A stretch of 52,783 nucleotides of DNA from Bacteroidales bacterium. Lineage in GTDB: Bacteria > Bacteroidota > Bacteroidia > Bacteroidales > UBA12077. Where the stretch lies: assembly GCA_013138975.1 (NCBI GenBank), contig WTBR01000092.1:1-52783 (forward strand), written 5' to 3'. The notes under the pieces are model-generated. The model ran no database searches. It had not been told where the DNA came from and saw only the letters and a program-made list of their open reading frames with translations. Below are positions 25,936-35,179 of this stretch, piece by piece (the stretch's first letter is position 1; each line of letters begins with the position of its first letter). The position numbers were made by a program, and so were the translations under genes.

Positions 25936-28070
25936 CTAAGATGGCTCTTGATACCCATAATCCTGTTATGTTAACAGATTACAATGGGAACATTGAATGG
26001 ATAAATAATGCATATACTGAATCGTATGGTTATTCATATGATCAATTAATTGCGGAAAGAGGAAAAAGTATCTTTGGTAAAGATAGAGATCCAAATGTAA
26101 AGGTTGCTTTTGGGAAAAGTATTTTATTTAAAGAAACTGTTCGTTTTGAAAGAAAAAACATAACACGTTCGGGTAGCGAAGTGTGGTCTATTTCTACGAT
26201 AACACCAATTATTGAGAGTGAAAAGGTTGTTCAATTAATCATAATTGATTCAGACATTACCAAACAAAAATTAGCTGAGATAAAAATTATTGAACAATCA
26301 AATGAGATTGCTAATAAGAATAAGAAAATTAAAACACAAATTGATAAAATTCAAACTCAGAATGAAGAAATTCAAGCACAGTTTGAGGAAATTGTAAATA
26401 TAAACGGTGAACTAAAAAAACTTTCCGTAGTTGCAGCAGAAACAAATAATGCAATTATGATTGCAGATCCTTATGGCAATATTGAATGGGTAAATATGGC
26501 TTTTGAAAAGTTATATGGATATTCACTAAAAGAATTAAAAGATAATACAATTTTTTCATCAAGTCAAAATCCTAATATTAAAGACGATATCTTAAATTGT
26601 ATTAACAAAAAGAAACCTGTAAATTATAGTCTTAAATTTATTACTAAATTAGGTAAAGAAATATGGGTGCAAACTACATTAACACCTATTTTAAATGAAA
26701 ATGATGAAATATCAAGTTTAATAGCAATTGATTCAGATATAACAGAACTGAAAGATGCAGAGAAGAAAATTTCGGATCAATTAAAACAAATTAAAAATCA
26801 ACATAATATTCTAAACAATCAAAATAGTGAATTAGAAAAATATAGAAATCACCTTGAGGATCTTGTTATAAAGAGAACCAAAGAATTAGAAAAAGCTAAA
26901 GAAAAAGCTGAAGAATCTGACAAATTGAAATCAGCATTTCTTGCAAATATGTCACATGAGATTAGAACTCCTATGAATGCAATTATTGGATTTTCTAATT
27001 TAATCATTGGTGAAGGTTCTGACAACTCAGAAAAACAAGAGTTTGCAGGAATTATTAATAATTCCTGCGAAACTTTACTCAACCTTATAGACGATATTAT
27101 TGATATTTCAAAGATTGAGGTTGGACAGTTAGATATCGAACATAAGAATTGTAATGTTAGCAAAGTTTTAAAAGAAATTTATGATATTAATGCAACCCAG
27201 AATACTGTACAATCAGATGTGGACTTTATATTAAATATACCTCCGGAATTTTCTGACATATACATACTTACAGATCCACGAAGATTACATCAAATATTAT
27301 CAAATCTTGTTTCAAATGCATTAAAATTTACTGAAAAAGGAAAAGTTGAATTTGGTTATTATATAAATAATGAGGCTAATAATTCTAATAAAGAAAAGAA
27401 AATTGTATTCTTTATAAAAGATACAGGGATCGGAATAAAAGAAGAAGAAATACCTCAGATTTTTGAACGATTTAGGAAATTTGCTAAGGTAAAGTCTAAA
27501 GTTTTTAGAGGTTCGGGTATTGGACTAGCAATAACTAAAAATTTAGTTGAATTATTAGATGGGGAATTGCAAGTTAAATCGCAACTGGATGTTGGTACAG
27601 AATTTTATGTGTCTTTTAAAGTAGACTTAATAAAACCGTTTGAATTGCAAGAAAATAAAACATTTAAACAAATTAATAAGAATAAAATATATAAATGGCC
27701 TAACAAAACTGTATTAATTGGTGAAGATGAGGAGCTTAACTATAAATTTCTAGAGAGAGTTTTAAATGATACCGGAATAAAGATTATATGGGGAGCTAAT
27801 GGAAAAGAAGTAATTGAACTTTTTAATAAAAATCCTAATATTGATTTAGTTTTATTAGATATTAAAATGCCTGTACTAAGTGGTTACGAGGTAATCAAAG
27901 AAATTAGGAAGGCAAATAAAGACATTCACGTAGTTGCACAAACTGCTTATGCTATGACTGGAGACAAAGAGAAGTTACTTAATTCCGGATTTAGTAGTTA
28001 TATCTCTAAACCAATTAAGTTAGAACTATTACTAGAGATGATTGATGGTGTTTTGATGAATCAAGATTAG
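25896..28070 (+). CDS. PAS-PAS hybrid histidine kinase with receiver
   Basis: Soluble 724-residue sensor: PAS1 (about 15-130; LTDYNGNIEWINNAYTESYG), coiled coil, PAS2 (about 175-295; IADPYGNIEWVNMAFEKLYG), coiled coil, HisKA (SAFLANMSHEIRTPMNAI, with phosphoacceptor His), GHKL ATPase (NLVSNALKFTEKGKV, DTGIGIKEEEI, GSGIGLAITKNLVELL) and a C-terminal receiver (IGEDEELN, LVLLDIKMPVLSG, SKPIK). All catalytic residues are visible. The first dozen codons lie in the third copy of the duplicated leader, and the chain begins right at the coil before PAS1, so an original N-terminal part may have been lost; ATG at 25941 (MALDTHNP) is an alternative start. No partner regulator is adjacent. Confidence 0.92.
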   Translation: MKYTNKKNEAKKLAKMALDTHNPVMLTDYNGNIEWINNAYTESYGYSYDQLIAERGKSIFGKDRDPNVKVAFGKSILFKETVRFERKNITRSGSEVWSISTITPIIESEKVVQLIIIDSDITKQKLAEIKIIEQSNEIANKNKKIKTQIDKIQTQNEEIQAQFEEIVNINGELKKLSVVAAETNNAIMIADPYGNIEWVNMAFEKLYGYSLKELKDNTIFSSSQNPNIKDDILNCINKKKPVNYSLKFITKLGKEIWVQTTLTPILNENDEISSLIAIDSDITELKDAEKKISDQLKQIKNQHNILNNQNSELEKYRNHLEDLVIKRTKELEKAKEKAEESDKLKSAFLANMSHEIRTPMNAIIGFSNLIIGEGSDNSEKQEFAGIINNSCETLLNLIDDIIDISKIEVGQLDIEHKNCNVSKVLKEIYDINATQNTVQSDVDFILNIPPEFSDIYILTDPRRLHQILSNLVSNALKFTEKGKVEFGYYINNEANNSNKEKKIVFFIKDTGIGIKEEEIPQIFERFRKFAKVKSKVFRGSGIGLAITKNLVELLDGELQVKSQLDVGTEFYVSFKVDLIKPFELQENKTFKQINKNKIYKWPNKTVLIGEDEELNYKFLERVLNDTGIKIIWGANGKEVIELFNKNPNIDLVLLDIKMPVLSGYEVIKEIRKANKDIHVVAQTAYAMTGDKEKLLNSGFSSYISKPIKLELLLEMIDGVLMNQD

Positions 28071-28094
28071 TTGCAATAATAAAACCAAATAAAA

Positions 28095-28132
28095 TTAAAA
28101 AAGCCAGAAACCTACATTCCTGACTTTTTTAA
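28095..28132 (+). terminator. Terminator of the hybrid kinase gene
   Basis: TTAAAAAAGCCAG pairs with CTGACTTTTTTAA (one mismatch) and supplies a run of T, 25 bases after the stop. Confidence 0.85.
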
Positions 28133-28324
28133 TACCCTAAAATTAAACCTAAAATTTAAATAAAAAACTGCCTCTTTCAACTTAATCTCTTAAATTTATT
28201 TGAGACCGATTTCTATTTAAGAAACGTTTAAAATTTAATTTTGTTTCATAAATAGTTGTTTATTTGAGCAAAAAAACATTGCACACTCTGGAACGTTTAT
28301 ACAGCGAACATTCTAGGTAAAACA

Positions 28325-28352
28325 AAAATGCAGGAAATTTTTCCTGCATTTT
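28325..28352 (-). terminator. Terminator of the TonB receptor gene
   Basis: AAAATGCAGGAAA and its perfect complement enclose two bases; on the minus strand the stem is followed by TGTTTT. It begins five bases after the receptor stop. Confidence 0.92.
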
Positions 28353-28357
28353 GTATA

Positions 28358-30841
28358 TTAGAACTTTAAGGATATTCCTCCAAGAATATTTACTCCGGCT
28401 TGAGGATAATAAGCTGCCCAACTACCTTCATTCGCATTTAAATAATCACCGGAGCTATTAGCATTTTCGTACCAATTACCTCCATATGCATTACTTACAT
28501 ATTTTGCATTTAAAAAATTATTTACTTGAAGAAAAATCCCTAAATACTTAACAAAGTTAACTTTAGGAGAAAAACTTATCTTTAAATTATTAATAAAATA
28601 AGGATCGAGCATTCTATTTTCATCTGAGGTATTGTCAAAATATTGTTTCCCTACGTACTTGCTTATTATACTTATTTCAAGTTGATTAATAGGTTTTACC
28701 GACAATATATTAGATCCAATAATTTCAGGAGAATATGATATATCGGTTTTTCCTAGATTTCGAGATAAATTCCCCATATATGTCCAATCAGAGGCTGAAT
28801 AATCAGAATATTCTATAAAATTATTTATTTTATTACTACTTAAAGTAAGGTTTACCTGCCATGAAAGAAAATCATTTATTTTTAAATTACTCACTAACTC
28901 AATACCTGTTCTGTAACTGTCGTCAACATTGTCTTGAATATCATACCCCACACTACTTTTTTTACCTGTATTAACTAATTGATTGTAATACATCATATAG
29001 TATAAATTTGCGGAGAGTAATAAATTTTCTGATTTATAATTACCTCCCAATTCAAAATCATACAATGTCTCATGTTTTGGTGTTGCTTTATCATCTCCAA
29101 TTGCATTCTTAAAATCACTTCTAGTTGGCTCTCTATTTGCTACTGCAACAGAAAAATAAGAATTAAATTGATTATTTATATCAAAAAACAAACCTGCCTT
29201 TGGATTAAAAAAATCATAATTATGTGATTGTTCAAGATTTTTAAAATCATCATCAATTCCTATCATTTTATAACGAACATTTCGATATTGAAGATCTCCA
29301 TAAATATGTAATTTTGAAAAAACAGTATAATTAATTTTACCAAAAATGTTGAAATCAGTTTTTGTACCATTATTGTTATACCATTCATAATCTTTCTCTA
29401 TATTATTAGAGAATTCTGACCATAAAATTGTTCCAAAATGATCTCCATCATATTTATTCCATGCCCCACCAATAATTGCATCAATATTTTTCTTATTATA
29501 ATTTAAGGAATATGTAACTCCATAAAAATCGTTATCCATCCATTTTCTTCGAATAATATCAGAATTTGCGATTGTACTATCCGGAAATACTAATGTCCTG
29601 GAACCTATTGTTAAGATAGAATCTCCCAATAATATATTCGGTAAATTATAACTCGAAAACTCATCACTTTCTTTGTACTGTTCATAATAACCTTCACCCT
29701 TTGTATAATGCAATGCTAAATTGAAATTTAAACTTTTACTTAATTCATTTGATAAGATCAACTGGTAGTGTGTTTGGGTGTAATTATCTGTTTGATCTTC
29801 GTAATATTTTGTATTCCCATTAATATCAACATATTCACCTGCAGGATTATATGTTCGGTTTGTTTCCAGCGTTTCTTCCGGTATTCCCCACCAACTTATT
29901 CCTGTTTTTTCTTTTCCTCTAAATATATTGGCCTTTATAAGTGTTTTATTTTTATAATAAGTACCTGATAAAAAGAATGATTCGTGTTTTGATCCAGAAT
30001 AATCTACATAACCGTCTGATTGCACATTAGAAAATCTACCGTCGAAACTAAATTTATCCTTAATTAATCCAGTACCAATTTGAACACTATTTTTGAATGT
30101 ATTAAAAGATCCAAATGTGCTATTTATTTCTGTGTATGGATCATAATTTATATTATTAGTTCGTAAGTTTATTGATGCACCAAATGCTCCCGATCCATTT
30201 GTTGATGAGCCAACACCTCGTTGAATCTGAATATCTTGAACAGATGCTGCTATATCAGGTAAATTTACCCAATATACACCATGTGATTCTGCATCATTTA
30301 ATGGTATACCATTGATTGTTACATTAATTCGAGTAGGATCTATTCCTCTAATTCTCATGCTTGTGTAACCAATTCCAATTCCAGCTTCTGAAGTCTCAAC
30401 TAAAGATGGCGTCATACTTAAAATATAGGGTATATCATTACCCGTATTATTTTTTTTAATCTCTTCATTACTGATATTTGAATATGCCATAGGAGTTTTT
30501 TCTCCTGCCCTTGTTGCACTTACAATAACTTCGTCAGACCAAATGCTTGAACGTTTTAAAATAATAACTAGTTCTTCGGATACAGGTACTGTTAATTTTT
30601 TTTCTAAGGCTTCAAAACCTAAATACGAAATAACAAAAGTATAATCACCTGAAGTAATTTTAGAAAAACTAAATTCACCTTTTGAATTTGTTGCTGTTCC
30701 TATTTGCGATTCTTTAATTACAACATTAGCTCCAATTAAGAGCTCACCAACTTCATTTAATACAATACCCTTAATTGTTTCTTGTGCAAACAGAGAGCTT
30801 GATAAAACGATTAATAAAATAATAATTCCTATCCTTTTCAT
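28358..30841 (-). CDS. TonB-dependent outer-membrane receptor, thiamine regulated
   Basis: The 827-residue protein has a signal peptide (MKRIGIIILLIVLSSSLFAQ), a CarboxypepD_reg-like domain (about 22-95; ETIKGIVLNEVGELLIGANV), the plug domain (about 110-225; MRIRGIDPTRINVTINGIPL, IQIQRGVGSSTNGSGAFG) and a 22-strand barrel ending in the outer-membrane signature phenylalanine (GGISLKF). It is a high-affinity importer across the outer membrane, energised by TonB. A TPP riboswitch and an intrinsic terminator lie in its 180-base leader, so it is switched off by thiamine pyrophosphate and most likely takes up thiamine or a precursor. The thi operon begins its last gene just upstream. No SusD partner is present. 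Confidence 0.93.
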   Translation of the reverse strand: MKRIGIIILLIVLSSSLFAQETIKGIVLNEVGELLIGANVVIKESQIGTATNSKGEFSFSKITSGDYTFVISYLGFEALEKKLTVPVSEELVIILKRSSIWSDEVIVSATRAGEKTPMAYSNISNEEIKKNNTGNDIPYILSMTPSLVETSEAGIGIGYTSMRIRGIDPTRINVTINGIPLNDAESHGVYWVNLPDIAASVQDIQIQRGVGSSTNGSGAFGASINLRTNNINYDPYTEINSTFGSFNTFKNSVQIGTGLIKDKFSFDGRFSNVQSDGYVDYSGSKHESFFLSGTYYKNKTLIKANIFRGKEKTGISWWGIPEETLETNRTYNPAGEYVDINGNTKYYEDQTDNYTQTHYQLILSNELSKSLNFNLALHYTKGEGYYEQYKESDEFSSYNLPNILLGDSILTIGSRTLVFPDSTIANSDIIRRKWMDNDFYGVTYSLNYNKKNIDAIIGGAWNKYDGDHFGTILWSEFSNNIEKDYEWYNNNGTKTDFNIFGKINYTVFSKLHIYGDLQYRNVRYKMIGIDDDFKNLEQSHNYDFFNPKAGLFFDINNQFNSYFSVAVANREPTRSDFKNAIGDDKATPKHETLYDFELGGNYKSENLLLSANLYYMMYYNQLVNTGKKSSVGYDIQDNVDDSYRTGIELVSNLKINDFLSWQVNLTLSSNKINNFIEYSDYSASDWTYMGNLSRNLGKTDISYSPEIIGSNILSVKPINQLEISIISKYVGKQYFDNTSDENRMLDPYFINNLKISFSPKVNFVKYLGIFLQVNNFLNAKYVSNAYGGNWYENANSSGDYLNANEGSWAAYYPQAGVNILGGISLKF

Positions 30842-30918
30842 TTTTTTAATTATTTATTGTTTAACATACGGATAGTTGTAAGTAAAATTTGTGTTTGCAA
30901 ATTAACTTGAGGCCTCTA

Positions 30919-30949
30919 AAAATCATTGTTAAATAATAACAATGATTTT
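30919..30949 (-). terminator. Riboswitch-controlled terminator in the receptor leader
   Basis: On the minus strand AAAATCATTGTTA, a 5-base loop and TAACAATGATTTTTA form a 13-bp stem ending in U. It lies between the TPP riboswitch and the receptor start, the position of an expression platform acting by premature termination. Confidence 0.8.
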
Positions 30950-31021
30950 AGTTTACATGCAAAGCTGCAAATAGTACTTATCAACTTTAATGAAAAACAA
31001 TGGGAAATTTTTGATTTGCTC

Positions 31022-31090
31022 TTTTCCCTATCCGGCATTACCCGGACGAGGTTCGGAGGGTATGATCTCAGCCTGTATATTTGGCACCCC
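31022..31090 (-). promoter_or_regulatory. TPP riboswitch (THI element) of the TonB receptor gene
   Basis: The minus strand reads GGGGTGCC, GGCTGAGATCATACCC, GAACCT, then CCGGGTAATGCCGG and TAGGGAA, the conserved core of the TPP aptamer in order. Binding of TPP should favour the terminator at 30919-30949. Gene repression by thiamine is the known behaviour of such elements. Confidence 0.95.
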
Positions 31091-31100
31091 ATTGATTTTA

Positions 31101-31108
31101 CAAAACTA
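31101..31108 (-). promoter_or_regulatory. Candidate -7 promoter element of the receptor gene
   Basis: TAGTTTTG on the minus strand matches TAnnTTTG and lies 10 bases before the riboswitch core. No clear -33 TTTG is seen. Confidence 0.5.
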
Positions 31109-31183
31109 CTTATTTTTTATTATAAAAAGCATTTAATAGTAATCTCAAACAAAGAAATAAATCTTTTGTTTAAAACCATATAA

Positions 31184-31885
31184 CTATTTGATTTTAAGAA
31201 TATGTTGGGAATTATTAAGAATGTTGTATATCAGTAATTTCCCATCGAGGACTTCTCCAATTCCTGTAATCATTTTAATTATTTCATTAGTTTGTATCCC
31301 TCCAATTATTGGTAGTGAGGTCGGTAATACTCCTTTTATTGCCATACCATTTGGCCTCTCCGAGAAGATATCTCGATAATTTACTTTCTTTTTATAATTA
31401 AGAATTGTAACCTGTCCCTCATAATTAGCCACTGATGCAAATACAACAGATTTTCCTAATTCAGCAGAAATATCATTTATGAGATATCGTGTTGTGAAAT
31501 TATCGGTACAATCCGCTATAATATCATATTTGGAAAATATTTTATTAACATTCTCTTCATTTAATTTTTCATTGTATAAGCTAAAGGATGTATTTGAATT
31601 TCCTGCTTTTAATTTTTTAATAGCAATGTCTATTTTTGTTGCGCCAATTTCAGTTTCATTATAAAGTACCTGCCTGTGAAGATTCGTTTCATCAACCTGA
31701 TCAAATTCAACAATACCTATGTTTCCTATACCAGTGCGAGAAAGGTAGGTTAAAACAACAGAACCAAGTCCTCCCGCTCCAACAACTAACACTTTACTCT
31801 CCTTAAGTTTCCGTTGATGCTCCTCTGTGAAATCAGGTAATAATAACTGTCTGTTATATCTCTTTCGTTCTTTGTCAGTTAACAT
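31184..31885 (-). CDS. thiF: ThiS adenylyltransferase ThiF-like protein (E1-like)
   Basis: This protein adenylates the C-terminal glycine of ThiS for sulfur loading. It shows the nucleotide loop GAGGLGSVVLTYLSRTGIG, the Arg finger region DETNLHRQVLY, DCTDNFTTRYLIND and the crossover-like region. It has only one cysteine, in the DCTDN motif: the four zinc-binding cysteines found in E. coli ThiF and MoeB are missing, and the part where they should lie reads VNYRDIFSERPNGMAIKGVLP. At 233 residues it is slightly short. Last gene of the thi operon, five bases after thiH. A MoeB-like role is possible but the context favours ThiF. Confidence 0.88.
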   Translation of the reverse strand: MLTDKERKRYNRQLLLPDFTEEHQRKLKESKVLVVGAGGLGSVVLTYLSRTGIGNIGIVEFDQVDETNLHRQVLYNETEIGATKIDIAIKKLKAGNSNTSFSLYNEKLNEENVNKIFSKYDIIADCTDNFTTRYLINDISAELGKSVVFASVANYEGQVTILNYKKKVNYRDIFSERPNGMAIKGVLPTSLPIIGGIQTNEIIKMITGIGEVLDGKLLIYNILNNSQHILKIK

Positions 31886-31890
31886 TTTAT

Positions 31891-33006
31891 CTATTTTTGA
31901 AAATAATTACTCCAATCTTTCCAAACAGCTTCGTATCCATTTTGCTGAATTAACTGACAGACCTCTAAGGGTGATCTATCATCATTAACATTAAATTGTT
32001 CTAGTTCTTTTGTACTATTTGCATATCCTCCAGGTTCAGTTTTTGAACCTGCACTCATAGTTGTAATACCTAGTTTCATAGTATGATTTCTAAATATTGC
32101 AGACTCACGTGTACTCAATGAAAGTTCAACGTTTTCATTAAATAATCGGTATGCAGTTATTAGCTGAACTAATTCAGCTTCATTTATAGGATAGTTTGGT
32201 GTAAAGTTTCCTTGATGAGGTCTAAGCCTTGGAAATGATATTGAGAATTTTGTTTGCCAATATTTTTTTTCAAGATATTGAAGATGTCTAGCCATTACAA
32301 AAGCTTCGGTTCTCCAATCTTCTAAACCAATTAATGTTCCTAAACCAATTTTATGAACACCTGATTTTCCAAGTCTATCAGGTGTTTCAAGTCTGTATTG
32401 AAAATTAGATTTTTTACCCGTTGGATGATATACAGGATATTTTTTCTCATTATATGTTTCCTGATAAACATATACTGTATTAAGACCACATTTTGTTAAT
32501 TCAAGATATTCAGATGTATCTAAAGGTTGAATTTCAAGAGAAACTAATGAAAAATAATTACTCGCTAATTTAACAGCATTTTTAATATATTCGAAATCCG
32601 TTTTCTTTTGATGTTCTCCAGTTACAAGAAGAATATGTTCGAAACCAAGTTTCTTGATTATATTAATTTCCTCAATAATTTCTTGTTCGTTGAGTGTTTT
32701 TCTTTTTATTTTATTGGAATGATTGAAACCACAGTATGTGCATCCATTTGTACATTCATTTGATAAATATAAAGGAATATATAACTGTATAGTTTTACCA
32801 AATCTTTTTTGAGTAATACTTTGACTTAATTGTGCCATATTTTCTAGATATGGTAAAGCTGCAGGAGATATTAATGCGCAAAAATCTTCAAGAGTCCTAT
32901 TTCCTGATTTATTTATAGCATTTAAAACATCCTCTACAGTTTTCGAGTAAATCTTATTTTTAGTTTCTTCCCAATTAAGATTTTTTATTTCATCATAGAA
33001 TGTCAT
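31891..33006 (-). CDS. thiH: 2-iminoacetate synthase (radical SAM tyrosine lyase)
   Basis: ThiH splits tyrosine into p-cresol and dehydroglycine, which feeds thiazole formation by ThiG. The [4Fe-4S] motif CTNGCTYCGF (CxxxCxxC) is present near residue 85, followed by HILLVTGEHQKKT, SLEIQPLDTSEY, VYVYQETYNEKKYPVYHPTG and the conserved ISFPRLRPHQGNF region. The 371-residue length is standard. Use of ThiH instead of the oxygen-dependent glycine oxidase ThiO suggests thiamine synthesis under anoxic conditions. It lies 11 bases after thiG in the operon. Confidence 0.96.
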   Translation of the reverse strand: MTFYDEIKNLNWEETKNKIYSKTVEDVLNAINKSGNRTLEDFCALISPAALPYLENMAQLSQSITQKRFGKTIQLYIPLYLSNECTNGCTYCGFNHSNKIKRKTLNEQEIIEEINIIKKLGFEHILLVTGEHQKKTDFEYIKNAVKLASNYFSLVSLEIQPLDTSEYLELTKCGLNTVYVYQETYNEKKYPVYHPTGKKSNFQYRLETPDRLGKSGVHKIGLGTLIGLEDWRTEAFVMARHLQYLEKKYWQTKFSISFPRLRPHQGNFTPNYPINEAELVQLITAYRLFNENVELSLSTRESAIFRNHTMKLGITTMSAGSKTEPGGYANSTKELEQFNVNDDRSPLEVCQLIQQNGYEAVWKDWSNYFQK

Positions 33007-33017
33007 AGTAATATATT

Positions 33018-33791
33018 TTATAAATCAGAAAGAAATGCTGTTAAAGGACTACTAGCGTTTGCGTTTGAATAAATCTTTGCTAATTTAGATTCATAGGCAA
33101 TGCGTCCGGCTTCTACTCCAAGTTTAAATGCTCTTGCCATCTCAACAGGATTTCCGGCAATTGCAATTGCCGTATTTACAAGTACTGCATCGGCTCCCAT
33201 TTCTAATGCTTCTGCAGCATGAGATGGAGCACCTATTCCTGCATCAATTACAACAGGAATATTGCTTTGCTCAATTATAATATCTAGTAATCTTTTTGTT
33301 TGAAGGCCCTGATTACTTCCAATTGGAGATCCTAATGGCATTACAGTTGCCGTACCAACATCTTCAAGTTTCTTACATAAAACCGGGTCTGCTTGTACAT
33401 AAGGTAAAACAATAAATCCATCTTTTACAAGCTCTTTAGCAGCTTTCAATGTTTCTTCTCCATCTGGCAATAAATATCTTGGATCAGGATGTATCTCTAA
33501 TTTTAACCAATTTGTCCCAAGTGCTTCTCTGGCTAAATTTGCTGCAAAGATTGCTTCCTTTGCATTTCTTACTCCTGAAGTATTAGGAAGTAACGAAACT
33601 CCACAAATATTTAAATAATTTATTATATCATCAGTTTTATTAGTGAAATCTACACGCTTTAAAGCAACTGTGACTAACTCACTACCTGAAACTTCTATAG
33701 ATTCTCGCATGATTTCATTTGAGCTAAACTTGCCTGTACCAGTAAATAATCTCGAATGAAATATTTTATCTGCTATTTTTAATGGTTGCAT
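33018..33791 (-). CDS. thiG: Thiazole synthase
   Basis: ThiG joins deoxyxylulose 5-phosphate, dehydroglycine and ThiS thiocarboxylate to make the thiazole phosphate. The (beta/alpha)8 protein of 257 residues shows [52 protein letters not shown] with the substrate-binding region, [24 protein letters not shown] and GRIAYESK. Its start overlaps thiE by 26 bases, implying coupling. Confidence 0.96.
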   Translation of the reverse strand: MQPLKIADKIFHSRLFTGTGKFSSNEIMRESIEVSGSELVTVALKRVDFTNKTDDIINYLNICGVSLLPNTSGVRNAKEAIFAANLAREALGTNWLKLEIHPDPRYLLPDGEETLKAAKELVKDGFIVLPYVQADPVLCKKLEDVGTATVMPLGSPIGSNQGLQTKRLLDIIIEQSNIPVVIDAGIGAPSHAAEALEMGADAVLVNTAIAIAGNPVEMARAFKLGVEAGRIAYESKLAKIYSNANASSPLTAFLSDL

Positions 33792-34437
33792 TGATATATG
33801 ATTTAATTTTATTTATAATTTCATTTGTAATTTCTACAGGAGAACTACTGTTGCATATTATTGAAGATGCAGCAATCCCATAAACTCCTGTTTCCAATAT
33901 GAGAGATATATCATTGGGTGTTATACCTCCTATTCCAATAATTGGAATATTTATATTATAATTTTCACACTCCTTTATAATTTCTTTGTATCCTTCAATA
34001 CCGAGGATAAGTGCCAGATTTTTTTTAGTTGATGTAAACCGAAAAGGCCCCAATCCAATATAATCTACTTTTTGTTTATAAAGAGTTTGAATTTGATCAA
34101 AGTTATTTGCCGTTCCTCCAATTATCGCATCAGATCCTAAAATTTCACGTGCCAATTCAGGTGAAAGATCATTCATACCTAAATGAACTCCATCGGCTTC
34201 AACTTCTTTCGCAAGTTGCACATTATCATTTATAATGAACTTTGCATTGTATTTTTTACAAATTGATTTTACAGAAAGGGCCATATCTTTCCATTCTTCA
34301 ATATTCGTATCTTTAATTCTTAGTTGTACCCATTTACATCCCCTAGAACAAACTATTTCTGTTTGATCAATAATACTCAATGCTGACCACTGGTTTGTGA
34401 TATATTGAAAACTTTCTATGTTATTAATTTTCATCAT
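33766..34437 (-). CDS. thiE: Thiamine phosphate synthase
   Basis: ThiE condenses HMP pyrophosphate with thiazole phosphate. Family signs are [34 protein letters not shown], the [16 protein letters not shown] loop and [13 protein letters not shown]. The 223-residue chain has normal length. It overlaps thiD by 14 bases and thiG by 26. Of the two ThiE-like genes in this operon it is the one with the full motif set and so the likely condensing enzyme. Confidence 0.94.
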   Translation of the reverse strand: MMKINNIESFQYITNQWSALSIIDQTEIVCSRGCKWVQLRIKDTNIEEWKDMALSVKSICKKYNAKFIINDNVQLAKEVEADGVHLGMNDLSPELAREILGSDAIIGGTANNFDQIQTLYKQKVDYIGLGPFRFTSTKKNLALILGIEGYKEIIKECENYNINIPIIGIGGITPNDISLILETGVYGIAASSIICNSSSPVEITNEIINKIKSYINATIKNSR

Positions 34438-35179
34438 AATTGTACATATGTTTCCCTAATAGGGATTTATTACTGATAATGAAATTATTCATGTAATTTT
34501 TAGCTTTTTCACATGCTTTATTTAAAGAAAAATCTAGTGCTAAATGACCTGCGATTGTTGATGACAACACACATCCTGATCCATGTTTCGAATATTTACT
34601 TTTGTTACCGTAAAACAAAAACTCTTTATTTTCTATATATAACTTATCAATAGTTTGATTATTAGTACCATGTCCTCCTTTTAACAAAACTGCACATCTA
34701 CCTATTGAAATTGCAGAGGGTTGCTTATCGTTAAATAGTATTTTATATTCAGGAATATTGGGAGTTATTAGAGATATTTTAGTCAAAATATTATTTAGCT
34801 GTAATTCATGCACTTGTGAATGAAATTCGTATCCTGTTGTTGATTTTAATACTGGATCCCAAACAATTTTAATATCAGGGTTTTTATCTGTAATAATTGT
34901 AATTACTTCTTCTAAGAATGTAAGATTTTCGATAATTCCAATTTTGATCACTCTAAATTTATATTCTTGTAATAAAGTTTTTAATTGACGAATAATATAT
35001 TTCTGATCAATCCACTCATTAGATAAAAAATGTTTTTCTGTTTGAATGGTATTTGCCGTTATAACTCCCATTCCATAACTCCCAGCAGCTTCAATAGCTT
35101 TTATGTCGGCTAATATTCCCGCCCCCCCGGTAGGATCGAATCCTGATAAACATAATACCATATTTTCTTTTACTGACAT
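34424..35179 (-). CDS. thiD: Hydroxymethylpyrimidine/phosphomethylpyrimidine kinase
   Basis: ThiD phosphorylates HMP twice to give the pyrophosphate used by ThiE. The ribokinase-fold motifs are SGFDPTGGAGILADIKA at the N-terminus, IKIGIIENL, WDPVLKSTTGYEF, LLKGGHGTN and SKYSKHGSGCVLSSTIAGHLAL, the latter with the catalytic aspartate replaced by the usual GSGC loop of this family. At 251 residues it is complete. Overlaps both neighbours by 10 to 14 bases. Confidence 0.94.
   Translation of the reverse strand: MSVKENMVLCLSGFDPTGGAGILADIKAIEAAGSYGMGVITANTIQTEKHFLSNEWIDQKYIIRQLKTLLQEYKFRVIKIGIIENLTFLEEVITIITDKNPDIKIVWDPVLKSTTGYEFHSQVHELQLNNILTKISLITPNIPEYKILFNDKQPSAISIGRCAVLLKGGHGTNNQTIDKLYIENKEFLFYGNKSKYSKHGSGCVLSSTIAGHLALDFSLNKACEKAKNYMNNFIISNKSLLGKHMYNYDEN

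Noticed and set aside
31147..31171. Terminator after thiF
   Set aside because: AAACAAAGA and TCTTTTGTTT pair with a bulge but no T-run follows on the minus strand; too weak to annotate.
30926..31183. 85-codon open frame on the plus strand
   Set aside because: It runs through the complement of the TPP riboswitch and terminator of the receptor gene, so it is a chance frame.
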